DNA of 64,000 nucleotides from positions 86,363,143 through 86,427,142 of the forward strand of contig NW_026262679.1 of the NCBI RefSeq assembly GCF_021869535.1, written 5' to 3'. Of the stretch, positions 54,410 through 64,000 are shown piece by piece (the first letter of the stretch is position 1; each line of letters opens with the position of its first letter). The position numbers were made by a program, and so were the translations under genes. The stretch is from Mytilus californianus (Eukaryota; Mollusca; Bivalvia; Mytilida; Mytilidae). The notes below the pieces were generated by a model. The model was not told the origin of the DNA and ran no database searches. It was given only the letters and a program-made list of their open reading frames with translations.

Positions 54410-54830
54410 GAGTTATTGATTGTTGGTTGCTTAACGTCTAGTGGTAATTATTTCATGCATTTGCAGGACGAAAACGAATTAATAATAAATACAATAGGTA
54501 GGTCCTGTTATAGAGGCCGTTCGGGATGAAGGTCGGGGAAATTTGGACTGATACTGGAAATGAGGGTATTTAGGATAGGGACAGAATTTTTGCCTTGCAA
54601 CAGGCCACCTACGGTCTCATCAAAGAGTTGCTGCAATGGTTCTTAACGTGTGCTGAGAGCGTGGCACTCTCTACAGGAGCAATCGGATTAAACGTCTGAA
54701 TACCGGACGTGGCTGCGCACTTATACATCCCGAACAGCCAAACGGACACCCACCTTTGCAAGAGTTTTACTGCCGGTCGGGAGAAGACCATATTTCTATT
54801 CTCCAGTCACCCTTGGGTTTCGGATTTGAT
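54410..54830 (-). repeat. SINE-like tail and family B, well-preserved copy
   Basis: 54410-54470 carries 'TTGATTGTTGGTTGCTTAAC' and 'TAATTATTTCATGCAT'. Then 54500-54830 runs 'GACAGAATTTTTGCCTTGCA', 'CAGGCCACCTACGGTCTCAT', 'CCGGACGTGGCTGCGCACTT', 'GCAAGAGTTTTACTGCCGGT' and 'ATTCTCCAGTCACCCTTGGG'. The copies at 5.2, 36.8 and 49.1 kb are subsets of this order. Confidence 0.8.
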
Positions 54831-55089
54831 GGAGAGTAACTATGATTGTTTTATATCTATGTAGTGTTTTTAAAATGTTAATTATAGTATCACATGTTCT
54901 TTCTTGTAAATATTTTCACCATTGAAGGTACATAAATGTTTGTGTTTTGATATCGTCTTATTGCATGCCGACCGTGCGAGAACATCATAGGTAGCCAAGA
55001 TCGTTAAACACTCTCCTAGTAGTAATCTTATTGCGGACTACATTTATATTTCTTTTAAGACCTAAATGATATTTCTTCAGCTCTTATCT

Positions 55090-55620
55090 TGTGTGTTGGG
55101 GGAGGGGTTGGATTTGGAAGAAGATATCAAATGGAAAATAAAAAATAATAAGTTGGAAAAAAACAGACGATATCATGGCCTAAAATAAAAACAAGACAAC
55201 ATTCTATGAAACATTATACATCGAACTAAAGACTGAGCAACAACAACCCACAAGAAACTAAAGTAATATCAGGTACTCCAGAAGGTTTAGCAGATTCTGT
55301 TCATGGCACCCGTCGTTGATATGTCGCATTCAGAAACTGTCACAATCATGGAAACTGAAGAGGACGGGATTGTGATTACGACAGTTGAAACACATTCGTG
55401 GTTATCTTGACATATATATTCCACAACGGCCAACCAAATCATGAAAGCGTCCGTAAAACTTTCAAAGTGATGATTTCAATTATACCATACCACTTAGAAC
55501 CCTTGGTTAAATAGCTTCCTTGTAAGCAGCATCCCTCTATAAAGGAAATCACGATAGGAAATGCAAGCTCTGTGATATCGTATTGTGTGTAATGAAGTTA
55601 TCTTCAGAACATATATAGAC
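55090..55620 (-). repeat. Repeat family A copy with extension
   Basis: 55180-55330 ('CGAACTAAAGACTGAGCAAC', 'GGCACCCGTCGTTGATATG') matches the right arm at 25.85-25.96 kb. 55330-55590 matches the extension at 25.97-26.24 kb in order. Confidence 0.8.
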
Positions 55621-55624
55621 ACGG

Positions 55625-57435
55625 TTATACAGTCATATGAAACGGAATGTTAAGGAAATTGTTAAACCAATGCATGTATTAATACTAAACTAAGTCATAT
55701 ATGCACGATTTGTTTACAATGATCACAAATCAATAACATATAATCGACAAAAAGTAGTTCATCCAATGAAAACTTTCCCTGCTAACTAACTTTCGTGCTT
55801 TCTTGACGAAGTTTACCGGACGTGACTTTAATAAACAATCAACACAGAACCATGGAGCACGTGAAAAATAGTTGAGAATAGAGCGATGTTTTTAGCATTT
55901 TCCCTGCGTTTCTATTTGTTTATTAAACTTGCATAAAAGTTGTTAAATGATTTAGTGTACTTAAAAACTTACTTTCTAAACCTATATACACTATATAATT
56001 TCCACATTTGTTTACCTTTTCTTTTATCACGGTTCTTCCCTCGCACTGCCGAAGTAATACCGATAGGTCTCGTGGTTAAGGTCATTGTATACGGGAAAAA
56101 ATAGGTGAATTAGAGTGCGGGAAGACAATAATTCAATAGCAGTACGTTTCAGAAGATTTTGATAAGATAAAGGATTTTCCTGTAAAAGAAAGCTTATGTA
56201 CACGTGTTATATAGTAACACTTAACCATTTAGGTATCTCAAACGAATTCATTTTTTTTTTAAATTCGAAGTACATGTATCATTTGACTTAAAAGCTAAAT
56301 ACTTATAAACTGTGCTGAAAAGAATCATATACAATATGATATCAAATAAATCCATTTGTACAAAAATAAGTAAAAAAACTGTTACCAAAGACAACCACAT
56401 AAAAAAGTAACATTCAAGCACATGGAATGCCGATAAAAACAGCTATGCTTCAAATTAGGACATTTTTAAAGTTTTATTTTCATTCATTCGGTTGTCAATT
56501 TGTCGGTTTTTTTTTGGGGGGGGGGGGAGGGGGGGGGCTTAGTGTTGTCGGTTTCTTTTCGACATATGCGTTTTGATTTTCCTCTGGAATTCCGACTCTA
56601 TTTTTTTCGACTTTTATCAACAGGGTACTTGCTGTATTGATTGCTCCACTCATCACTAGACGCCTTCAGAAAATATCACGACAAAAGAATACGATTAAAA
56701 GAGTGTTACTTTGCTACACACATTGTAAGTTCCTGATATTTATGTATATTGTTTCGTGTACATCTACCTATATTCCTTTTTCACATGTTACATCTAACAT
56801 TGATGTAACAACATTCTAGATGAAGTACGGTAATTGCTTGAGACTGATGACATTGCACTATATATCTACTAAATCTCTGCATATTGTGCAGTAAACAAAG
56901 CCATCTGTCTGTAATAGTCTGTTCTCTATAAAACACAATCAACCTGTCTCTATACATACTTGAAGTGAATATTTGGAGTCGTCTGTAAAAATTGTGATAA
57001 ATTAGTTAATAATTCATAAGTGTTATTAGATTAGTGTAAAGAGCTAGAAAAAACAAATTATGAATGAATGAACTTCTTTAGGTTTGCACTTGATAGTATA
57101 AAAAGAGACAGGCATTGGTAAAGGTTAACTTAGAGTAATGGTATTATGTTTTATGTTCTACGGAAATTAAATTATTTTGACACACTCTTTTGCAAGTATA
57201 AATATAAGTGTAACTGATTTCAATCCATTTGGCGTTCTTTGGTTCCTATAATTGTCAATTAATCGGATTTAAATTCGGAGTAAACATAAGTATATTACAT
57301 AATGTGATTGTTATAAAAACTTATTACAAACAGAAAAAGAAATTAAACAATTTGAAAGGTTGGCAGACGAAAGCAATAAAAACAAAAGCGTGAAAATTCT
57401 ATCTAAAGTGTGATCTAAACCCAGTAGACGAAATT
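55625..57435. other. Anonymous AT-rich DNA
   Basis: A G-tract with one A interruption lies at 56516-56537, followed by a family I-like tail ('GTTTTGATTTTCCTCTGGAA', 56570). No gene is recognised. Confidence 0.45.
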
Positions 57436-57474
57436 TGAAAGTTTACACTAGATGGATTTTACTTATTTTTGTAT

Positions 57475-57965
57475 TTGTGCCTTTGGGTACCTTTTGGTCT
57501 TTGGATACCTTTTGGTCATGTTGCTTCTCAGGTATATAAGTATTTGTACAGCGTTGGTTTTCATACTTTGGGGTTTGGATATTCCTGATGAACGTAAAAA
57601 AGGCGCTTCGGACGCAACAAACTTTAAGTGTTCTTTTCATTTTCTAGCATTAGATCGATAACGTTGTTGGTAGACTGCTGGTCCCCAAAGGTATCATCAG
57701 CTCAGTAGTCAGTTCTTTGGAACTCCCATGATTCACAACAAATTGATAAATTAACAAATTATTTAAAAGAAATTCCAACACCCTCAGGTAAAATTGAAAT
57801 TATACATGTAAGTTTAGCCATTCTTTTTTGGTCCCTTTTTGGTCATATAGCTCTCAAGTATTTATAAATCATCCATTGGCTTTCAAATTGTTGTGTTTGA
57901 GCGGTCATAATTAAGGTAAATTCAGAAAAGGGCATCAGACGCACCAAATGTATAAGTTTTAAATT
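57475..57965 (+). repeat. Two head-to-tail copies of repeat family D
   Basis: Copy 1 (57500-57640): 'TTTTGGTCATGTTGCTTCTC', 'GTTTGGATATTCCTGATGAA' and 'GCGCTTCGGACGCA'. Copy 2 (57825-57960): 'TTTTTGGTCATATAGCTCTC', 'GTAAATTCAGAAAAGGGCAT' and 'CAGACGCACCAAATG'. Between them, 57668-57715 ('GACTGCTGGTCCCCAAAGGT') probably belongs to the same family. Confidence 0.65.
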
Positions 57966-58309
57966 CCTTTTAAATGAATTTATACTTGAAGTAGTTATTT
58001 CTGCAATTTTTGCAAACAAAGGCTTGTATTTTATATATAACTTAAATGGAAAATACCTGTTTAAACTATTCAAAAATATATGGAGAGGCTGTGTGCCAAC
58101 AATTTTTGAATAGGTTGGATGTGACTGTCACTGAGTTAATTATTTAAAAAAAATACCAACGGGGCTACACATTTTCAAACAACAGAAAAACAGCGTATCA
58201 AGATAATATCTATAGTTGCCATAATCTCTTTCTCCATTACTGTTGTATGACTTGTCACCGAATGAGTTTTATTACCGGATTTTCATTCTTATTCAGCAAC
58301 ATGACAGTT

Positions 58310-58420
58310 TCCACCAGTGCAGTAGTAATAAACGCTGGCCGCCACGAAATAGCCAAGTGTTGAAATTGGCGCTAAACATAAAAAAAAACAATCGATCAAT
58401 CAATCGATCGATTGGTAAAA
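58310..58420 (+). repeat. SINE tail with CAAT/CGAT microsatellite
   Basis: 'GCCGCCACGAAATAGCCAAG', 'GGCGCTAAACAT', an A-run and (ATCAATCGATCA)-type repeats. It parallels 28.36-28.43 kb. Confidence 0.65.
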
Positions 58421-58424
58421 AACA

Positions 58425-60085
58425 ATGGCTTGGTTTTTGGTTTTTTCTATTTATAGTTTGGAGGGTATCAGTATTGTTCTGATAGAAAATAAGACACTTG
58501 TAGATTGTGCGGTACAAAAATTTGAGAGAACCTTGTAACTATTCTAAGTTCATTAGACTACATAGACAAGTTACCGCAAAGTGTGGAATACTTACTTTTC
58601 CACAAACTTATAATGTCTTATACATGTAAGTAATATACAATAGTAAATGATCTACTTTTTCGGATTTACGTTTTAAGAACAGTACAGTCATCAAATATTA
58701 GCATAAAACATCTGTCAAAAGAGTATTAATGGCTTTTTTTATATATACATTTACGGTACATCGCAAGTTTCCTCTTTGTATACATTACCATGAGAAATAC
58801 ACTTCAATCTGATTCTGATTCATTAATTTATTTATATTTTGCGTAATTGACTGGAGAAATTATTTTTGGCAGTCTGTATGCAATTTCAAAACAAACAGAA
58901 AAAAGCAAAAACTATTTAGAAACATCACACCTGTCTTCAAATGTTGCTTATTTAACCGATAATGTCTTTGATATATAAAAATAAATCTCATCTGTTTATT
59001 TTTCATTAGAGAATTCATTTGTTAAATTTGTTTTTCACATTTCATTTAGAAAAAGTTGACACCAATTTGTACGTATTATAAAGTAGTTTTTGACAAGTCG
59101 ACGAACCATGTATGCGATGATACCGGTTTCTTTTATTCTTTTTAAATTGAAGACTGTATTTAACAAAAACTGGTCAAGACTTTATTACTTTATATAGTGA
59201 CATTTTATGGTACTACAATAAAGCCTCCCTTTGTATTCTAGACTTTATACTTTGATTTAACTTCATGATTACGATATACTTTGTGAGACTAACGTGGACG
59301 GTTACTCCATATATTATGTGAAATGATTGTAAATTTGAAACGTTTTGTTGAAAATATTCGATGATCAACCTTTGTGATTTATTTCTGTACGAAACAGTTA
59401 CTTTAATAAATTAACTTCTAATCCTAACGTGTAATTAAATTCACATTGAAATCGTCCACCTGAATCTTCATAAATAAGAAATATAGGTTTATCTACTTTA
59501 CAGCGAGTTCCCGTAGTGATTATGACTTTACTTTTCCTACTGTCAAGATTAAACGTAACGCTAAGAGCGTCGTGACTTACAACTTCTCGCTACCATCAAA
59601 ATTGAGAGGGTTGTGATTAAAAATTTCGATGAGAAAAAAGAAATTATTTGTAGATCAGTGAGAATATGGGAACGGAAATACCTACGTTGGTAGTAAGAAT
59701 CTTGATATAAGTTACTGTTTGGTTGTATTATCAGTGAACAGTAGTTGAAAGTACTCAATTTATCTGAACCTATGGATAAAGGAGGGTAGATAAATAGAAA
59801 GGGATATTTTTTTTTAAACTGTAATCTAATCAACTTCCTCAATGACAGTTGGAATACATCGTGCATTGAAAAAAAATAAAGAGAAAAAAAAAAAACAACA
59901 AAATTTGAAGTTTTGAATATTAATGTGTTTCAACTTCCGAAATGATATAATCAAGAAAGCTATTCGATTTCAACACATAAGATTGTCGATAGGAGAACTA
60001 GTGTAAATAAAGAATTTAAACAGTATTTTAAATGTTGAATGGAGGTTTAAATTGTTATAAGAACATCGTTCTTTTATAATTCCTA
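58425..60085. other. Anonymous AT-rich DNA
   Basis: Short frames on both strands (largest 101 codons, minus, 59866-59561) are unrecognised. Confidence 0.4.
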
Positions 60086-60090
60086 AAAAT

Positions 60091-60231
60091 GTGCAATATT
60101 TTGGAATTGTCTTTCATATTTTTTGCAATTTTCTGTGATATTATTCATTCCTGGAACGAACCTGGCTTGCAGAGAGACGAAAATAGATATAGATGGCAGC
60201 GAGATGATCCAAATTCCAGACTGCGGGGGTA
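60091..60231 (+). other. Candidate first exon of a secreted peptide
   Basis: An ATG at 60091 opens MCNILELSFIFFAIFCDIIH, a convincing hydrophobic leader, followed by a highly charged stretch (SWNEPGLQRDENRYRWQRDD) that ends at GG|GTAGGT, a strong splice donor near 60231. The overlapping +1 frame (60123 onward, LACRETKIDIDGSEMIQIPD) also reads plausibly to the same donor, so the frame is uncertain. No second exon was identified and no family is recognised. Confidence 0.25.
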
Positions 60232-60234
60232 GGT

Positions 60235-60640
60235 CATATTTTTTAATATTGATCCTTATTCTAGAATACGGGGTATGTTTTTTTACTTTATCTTCATATT
60301 TTATATATGCATTTAGAATGGTACATCTTTTTATTCATTATTTTCTGTTGCGTAATTAACTGTCATGTTTAAAGTAGTATGTTAGCTTTTATTTTTATTA
60401 CTAACTTCAAAATTTTGTTTCTTGCGGTTCAAAACTATATGCTGACAGCGTGTAGAAATTGAAGTTATTTGTTTAACATCATATTTTGACAGAAAACAGA
60501 CATATTGCCACTTTCATGAGATAAGATTTTCACTTATAATTTAAAACAAATCCTAATTATTACAGATGGAAATTATCTATTTGAGAAATCTGGGTAGTGA
60601 TAGTATTTTAACACTTAAATGAAGGTCAATAGAGTATATA
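60235..60640. other. Anonymous AT-rich DNA
   Basis: Nothing recognised. Confidence 0.35.
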
Positions 60641-60689
60641 TGAGTTCTATCTAGAGAAAAAAATTTCCAAATTGACGCATCCAAAAAAA

Positions 60690-61195
60690 CCAATAACCTC
60701 CAAATCTGAAAAAGTGGGACTCCGATTTCAGATGTTAAACAAGAGGTACTACGATCAAAGCTAACAAAATGATACCCCGTCGCTTGCAAAGACAATGAAT
60801 TGTTAAGGGAAGACCCAGAAATAATTCGGGTTAGAAACAAAGTTGGAGGAACACAGTGTCATTGTATGAGATTCTGAGAAACTTCCATTAGAATATGATA
60901 AGGGTTCAAGGAAAAGAAGCGGATACAAATGTGTACTATGGTGTGCAGATATGACGAAGTCCATGTTTTCCCAAAGTAAACCCTTAAAATTATTCAGACG
61001 TAAAAAAATAATTATGAGGTGCAAACATACATAATGTGAGTAAGATTCTGTAAAAGATTCACAAATCAAGTAAAGCGGTTCAGGAGCAGTTGTGGATACA
61101 TCAGTAGGTCAGAAGAAAGAACAAACGAGCAAACGAACGGCCGGACGAACAAACGGATAAACTCCCTATCACTGTGGAGGTATAATAATTCGTGA
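60690..61195 (-). repeat. Dispersed repeat family J, reverse orientation
   Basis: The reverse complement begins 'ATACCTCCACAGTGATAGGG' and 'TTGTTCGTCCGGCCGTTCGT'. It runs through 'CTGATGTATCCACAACTGCT' and 'GACTTCGTCATATCTGCACA', and ends 'GCGACGGGGTATCATTTTGT' and 'CGTAGTACCTCTTGTTT'. From memory this matches a common bivalve repeat. Minus-strand frames inside (up to 88 codons) are by-products. Only one copy is present in this window. Confidence 0.5.
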
Positions 61196-61199
61196 CGAA

Positions 61200-62690
61200 T
61201 TAATACTGTGAAGGGAAAAGGAATATTCTGAATTAAAGTTTGTCAACAAAACACTCCGTTATATTATCACAATATTTGTCCAAATTTGATGTAACTACAA
61301 TTAGAAGTTAAATGAACCAAGTCAAAATGTCTCATTCAACCGGATTATTTCTGGGTCTGTATGTCCATTATTTTGATACGATCAATGCGCCTTACCCTAG
61401 ACGGATGAACTAGAAACATTGAATATTCTTCGTTTTAAAGTACCCAGTTCTCACTATGTCTGACTTTATTTGTTTAAGATATTAATCTTTTGAATGGTTT
61501 CACAATACTTGTTGTAAATATTTTCAACAAGTGTCGAATTTTAAGGCCTCTTATCTGTTTATGTAAACTTTCGCTTATTCTTAACCCTTTAACATATCTT
61601 TAAAATATGTTAAGTGTGTATTCTCGTATTTTACTGCTGATATCTGACAAACTAAGAATATTTCGATTATTTTCATGATGATTTAGCAAATATTAAACAA
61701 ACCACATGGTTATGATTAAAATGAGATTTTAGGAAAACTTTAATCGAACAATACCAACAAAACGCTTTTACGAAAAATAGACACCAGTCTGTATATCCTC
61801 CTGCTCAACTCTTAACAAAATCCCATATTATGGTTTTGTTGTATCCCCTCATTTCTTTGACAACAACTTTTCGAGTCTACCAAATATACTATTTTGCGTG
61901 TGGAAAAAGATATAGTTATTGTTTTTATCAATTAAAATAATACAAAAGCAGAAGATTCTGATCATACATTTTCAGCTGCTCGAAAAAATAAAAGTTTTGA
62001 GCTCGTCTGCTATGCTCACGCGCGGCACGAGTTCATTTATCAACATGTTGAATTTTTTCCCAACATTCTACGATAACTTGTTATGTAATATTGTTAACAT
62101 TTGATGTGTTTCGGTTTCTGCAATACCGATATAATCAACTGTAATGTTCTAGCTGATTTTTATTACAAGTTTTATGACTTTTTGTGTATCTTTGTTCTTT
62201 CACTGATCGAGACAAAACGCAAATTGGGAGGGTTGATAAGTCACAAAACTAGGTAAACACATGGTTTTGCAAGTTTCCCTGTCGATTTTCTTCTGCCAGC
62301 ACTTTTGCGGTCCCTTAATGTTTTTATCCGTTGAAAATAATTTTATTTATATGCTGACGGAATTTATTTTAGGCGCAAATGTTCAAGAAATGACTTCATC
62401 AAGATGAATGTATGTCGAATAAACGGTCTATACGCATTTTCTTTAGTAGAATTCGTTAGAACAAAATCCGCGAGATAACATGTCTGACATAATTTTTTGT
62501 TTAGCTACAATAAATAATACACTTTACAATCTATCAATCGTCAAGTGTGTTTATATTGTAGAACAATGTAGACTTTAGATCTTGACGTTCGCATGTTAAA
62601 TACCTCATTGCATTTTTGTATTCTTACAAGATTTAAAGTATTGATAAATCTTGAAGTCAATTTGAGTAGCTAAGAATTAATAGCTATTGG
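61200..62690. other. Anonymous AT-rich DNA
   Basis: No gene, RNA or repeat is recognised. Confidence 0.45.
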
Positions 62691-62725
62691 GCTGTTTACC
62701 CCCCATCCCCACCCCAACCCCCTTT

Positions 62726-63875
62726 TTAGCTCACCAGGGCTTCGGGCCCCATGTGACCTTATGCCATCACTTGGCGTCCGTCGTCGTCCGTCGTCTGTCG
62801 TCGTCGTCTGTCGTCGTAAACTATTTCAAAAGTCTTCTCCTCTGAAACTACTGGGCCAAATACCTTCAAATTTTAACTAAATGTTCCTTAGGGTATCTTG
62901 TTTATAAATTGTATCCGAAGTTTTGATCCATCGACAAACATGGCCGCCATGGCTAAAAATAGACCATAAGGGTCAAATGCAGTTTTTGGCTTATATCTCA
63001 AAAACTAAAGCTTTTAGAGCAAATCTGACAGGGTTAAATTGTTCAATTGGTCAAGATCTATCAGCTCTGAAATTTTCAGACGAATCGAACAACCCATTGT
63101 TGGGTTGCTGCCACCGAATTGGTAGTTTTAACAAAATTTTGCAGTTTTTTGTTATTATTTTGAATATTATTATAGATATATATAAACTGTAAGCAGCAAT
63201 AATGTTCAGCAAAGTAAGATCTACAAAAAAGTTAATATGACCATAATTGTCAATTGACCCCTTAAGGAGTTATTGCCCTTTAAAGACAATTTTACACAAT
63301 TTGTTCATCAAGTTTGCTAACATTTAAAAATCTTCTCCTCTGAAACTACTGGGCCAATTACCTTCAAACTTTAACTAAATGTTCCTTAGGGTATCTTGTT
63401 TATAAATTGTATCCGAAGTTTGTATCCATCGACAAACATGGCCGCCATGGCTAAAAATAGAACATAAGGGTCAAATGCAGTTTTTGGCTTAAATCTTAAA
63501 AACTAAATCTTTTAGAGCAAATGTGACGGGGTAAAATTGTTTAATTGGTCAAGATCTATCTGCCCTGAAATTTTCAGACGAATCGAACAAGCCATTGTTG
63601 GGTTGCTGCCACCGAATTGGTAGTTTTAACAAATTTTTGCAGTTTTTTGTTATTATTTTGAATATTATTATAGATATATATAAACTGTAAGCAGCAATAA
63701 TGTTCAGCAAAGTAGGATATACAAAAAAGTTAATATGACCATAATTGTCAATTGACCCCTTAAGGAGTTATTGCCCTTTAAAGACAATTTTACACAATTT
63801 TTTCATCAAGTTTGCTAACATTTAAAAATCTTCTCCTCTGAAATACAGGTGAGCGATCCAGGCTCTTGAGAGCCT
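62726..63875 (+). repeat. Family G repeat with 498 bp tandem duplication
   Basis: It starts TTTTTAGCTCACCAGGGCTT, with a (CGTCGT)n-like stretch (62775-62818). TCTTCTCCTCTGAAA recurs at 62833, 63331 and 63829, giving two complete 498 bp units plus the first bases of a third. It ends 'ACAGGTGAGCGATCCAGGCT' and 'CTTGAGAGCCTCTTG'. The two units are about 97% identical. The 89-codon frame at 62923-63192 is a by-product. Confidence 0.9.
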
Positions 63876-64000
63876 CTTGTTTTGTTTGCCCAACTTTCAC
63901 TGCACAACGCCTTTTGTTGTAGAAGTATATAGGGTATATTTAAGTAAAAAGATTATTGATGAGCATTTCAGTGCGGAAACATGTTGACAATTTATCAATT

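Noticed and set aside
56050-56125. tRNA-like A box ('GGTCTCGTGGTTAAGGT')
   Set aside because: No convincing B box or cloverleaf follows; an acceptor stem cannot be drawn.

Overview
The window is AT-rich, intron/repeat-like animal DNA. It has no operons, no bacterial-style gene density and no long intact open frame. Several dispersed repeats match, from memory, sequences typical of marine mussels: the hammerhead-bearing 'GAAACGCGCGTCTGGCG' repeat, the 'CCTTGGAGTTCGGTATTTTT' tail, the 'ACAGGCTCTTGAGAGCCTCTTG' end repeat and SINE-like tails of CAAT units. The best guess is therefore a bivalve, most likely Mytilus. I found no host gene that can be called with confidence. Nearly all recognisable coding sequence is decayed mobile-element DNA.

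Layout. 1-14.7 kb is mostly anonymous AT-rich sequence with short dispersed repeats, a LINE 3' tail (2.56 kb) and a 5'-truncated non-LTR element (12.25 kb). 14.8-17.9 kb holds a broken minus-strand pseudogene of an uncharacterised invertebrate mobile-element family, short inverted coding remnants, and an apparently intact hammerhead ribozyme (17.27 kb). 18.8-24.9 kb is a nest of minus-strand retroelement debris. It runs from a Ty3/gypsy element (gag, protease, RT, RNase H, then lost) into a 5'-truncated Penelope-like element (RT plus GIY-YIG endonuclease) followed by two C2H2 fingers, a hammerhead-like hairpin and another zinc-finger pseudogene. 25.4-30.6 kb contains a large inverted repeat, several copies of one SINE-like family, and two inverted ~300 bp blocks of octamer-like repeats 3.7 kb apart.

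30.7-36.1 kb is a tandem array of 1.36 kb and 0.96 kb units that carry short exon-like open frames and variable poly-G tracts. 37.3-42.3 kb holds a tyrosine-recombinase-like fragment, a non-LTR ORF1 pseudogene with a PHD-like finger, a 168 bp tandem array, a cluster of GGGCTTCCC foldback motifs with locally matched arms, and an SGNH-hydrolase-like pseudogene. 42.8-49.6 kb has dispersed repeats, including a hammerhead with a broken core. 50.3-53.7 kb is a 34 bp minisatellite interrupted by three separate insertions: a LINE, a TIR element with target duplication, and a SINE-like repeat. 54-64 kb is sparse, with dispersed repeats and a 498 bp tandem repeat at the right edge.

The elements do not form a pathway. 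They record layered insertion, tandem duplication and decay. The most interesting signals are the hammerhead ribozyme copies, the foldback cluster near 40.5 kb, the 30.7-36.1 kb array, and the zinc fingers behind the Penelope-like endonuclease.
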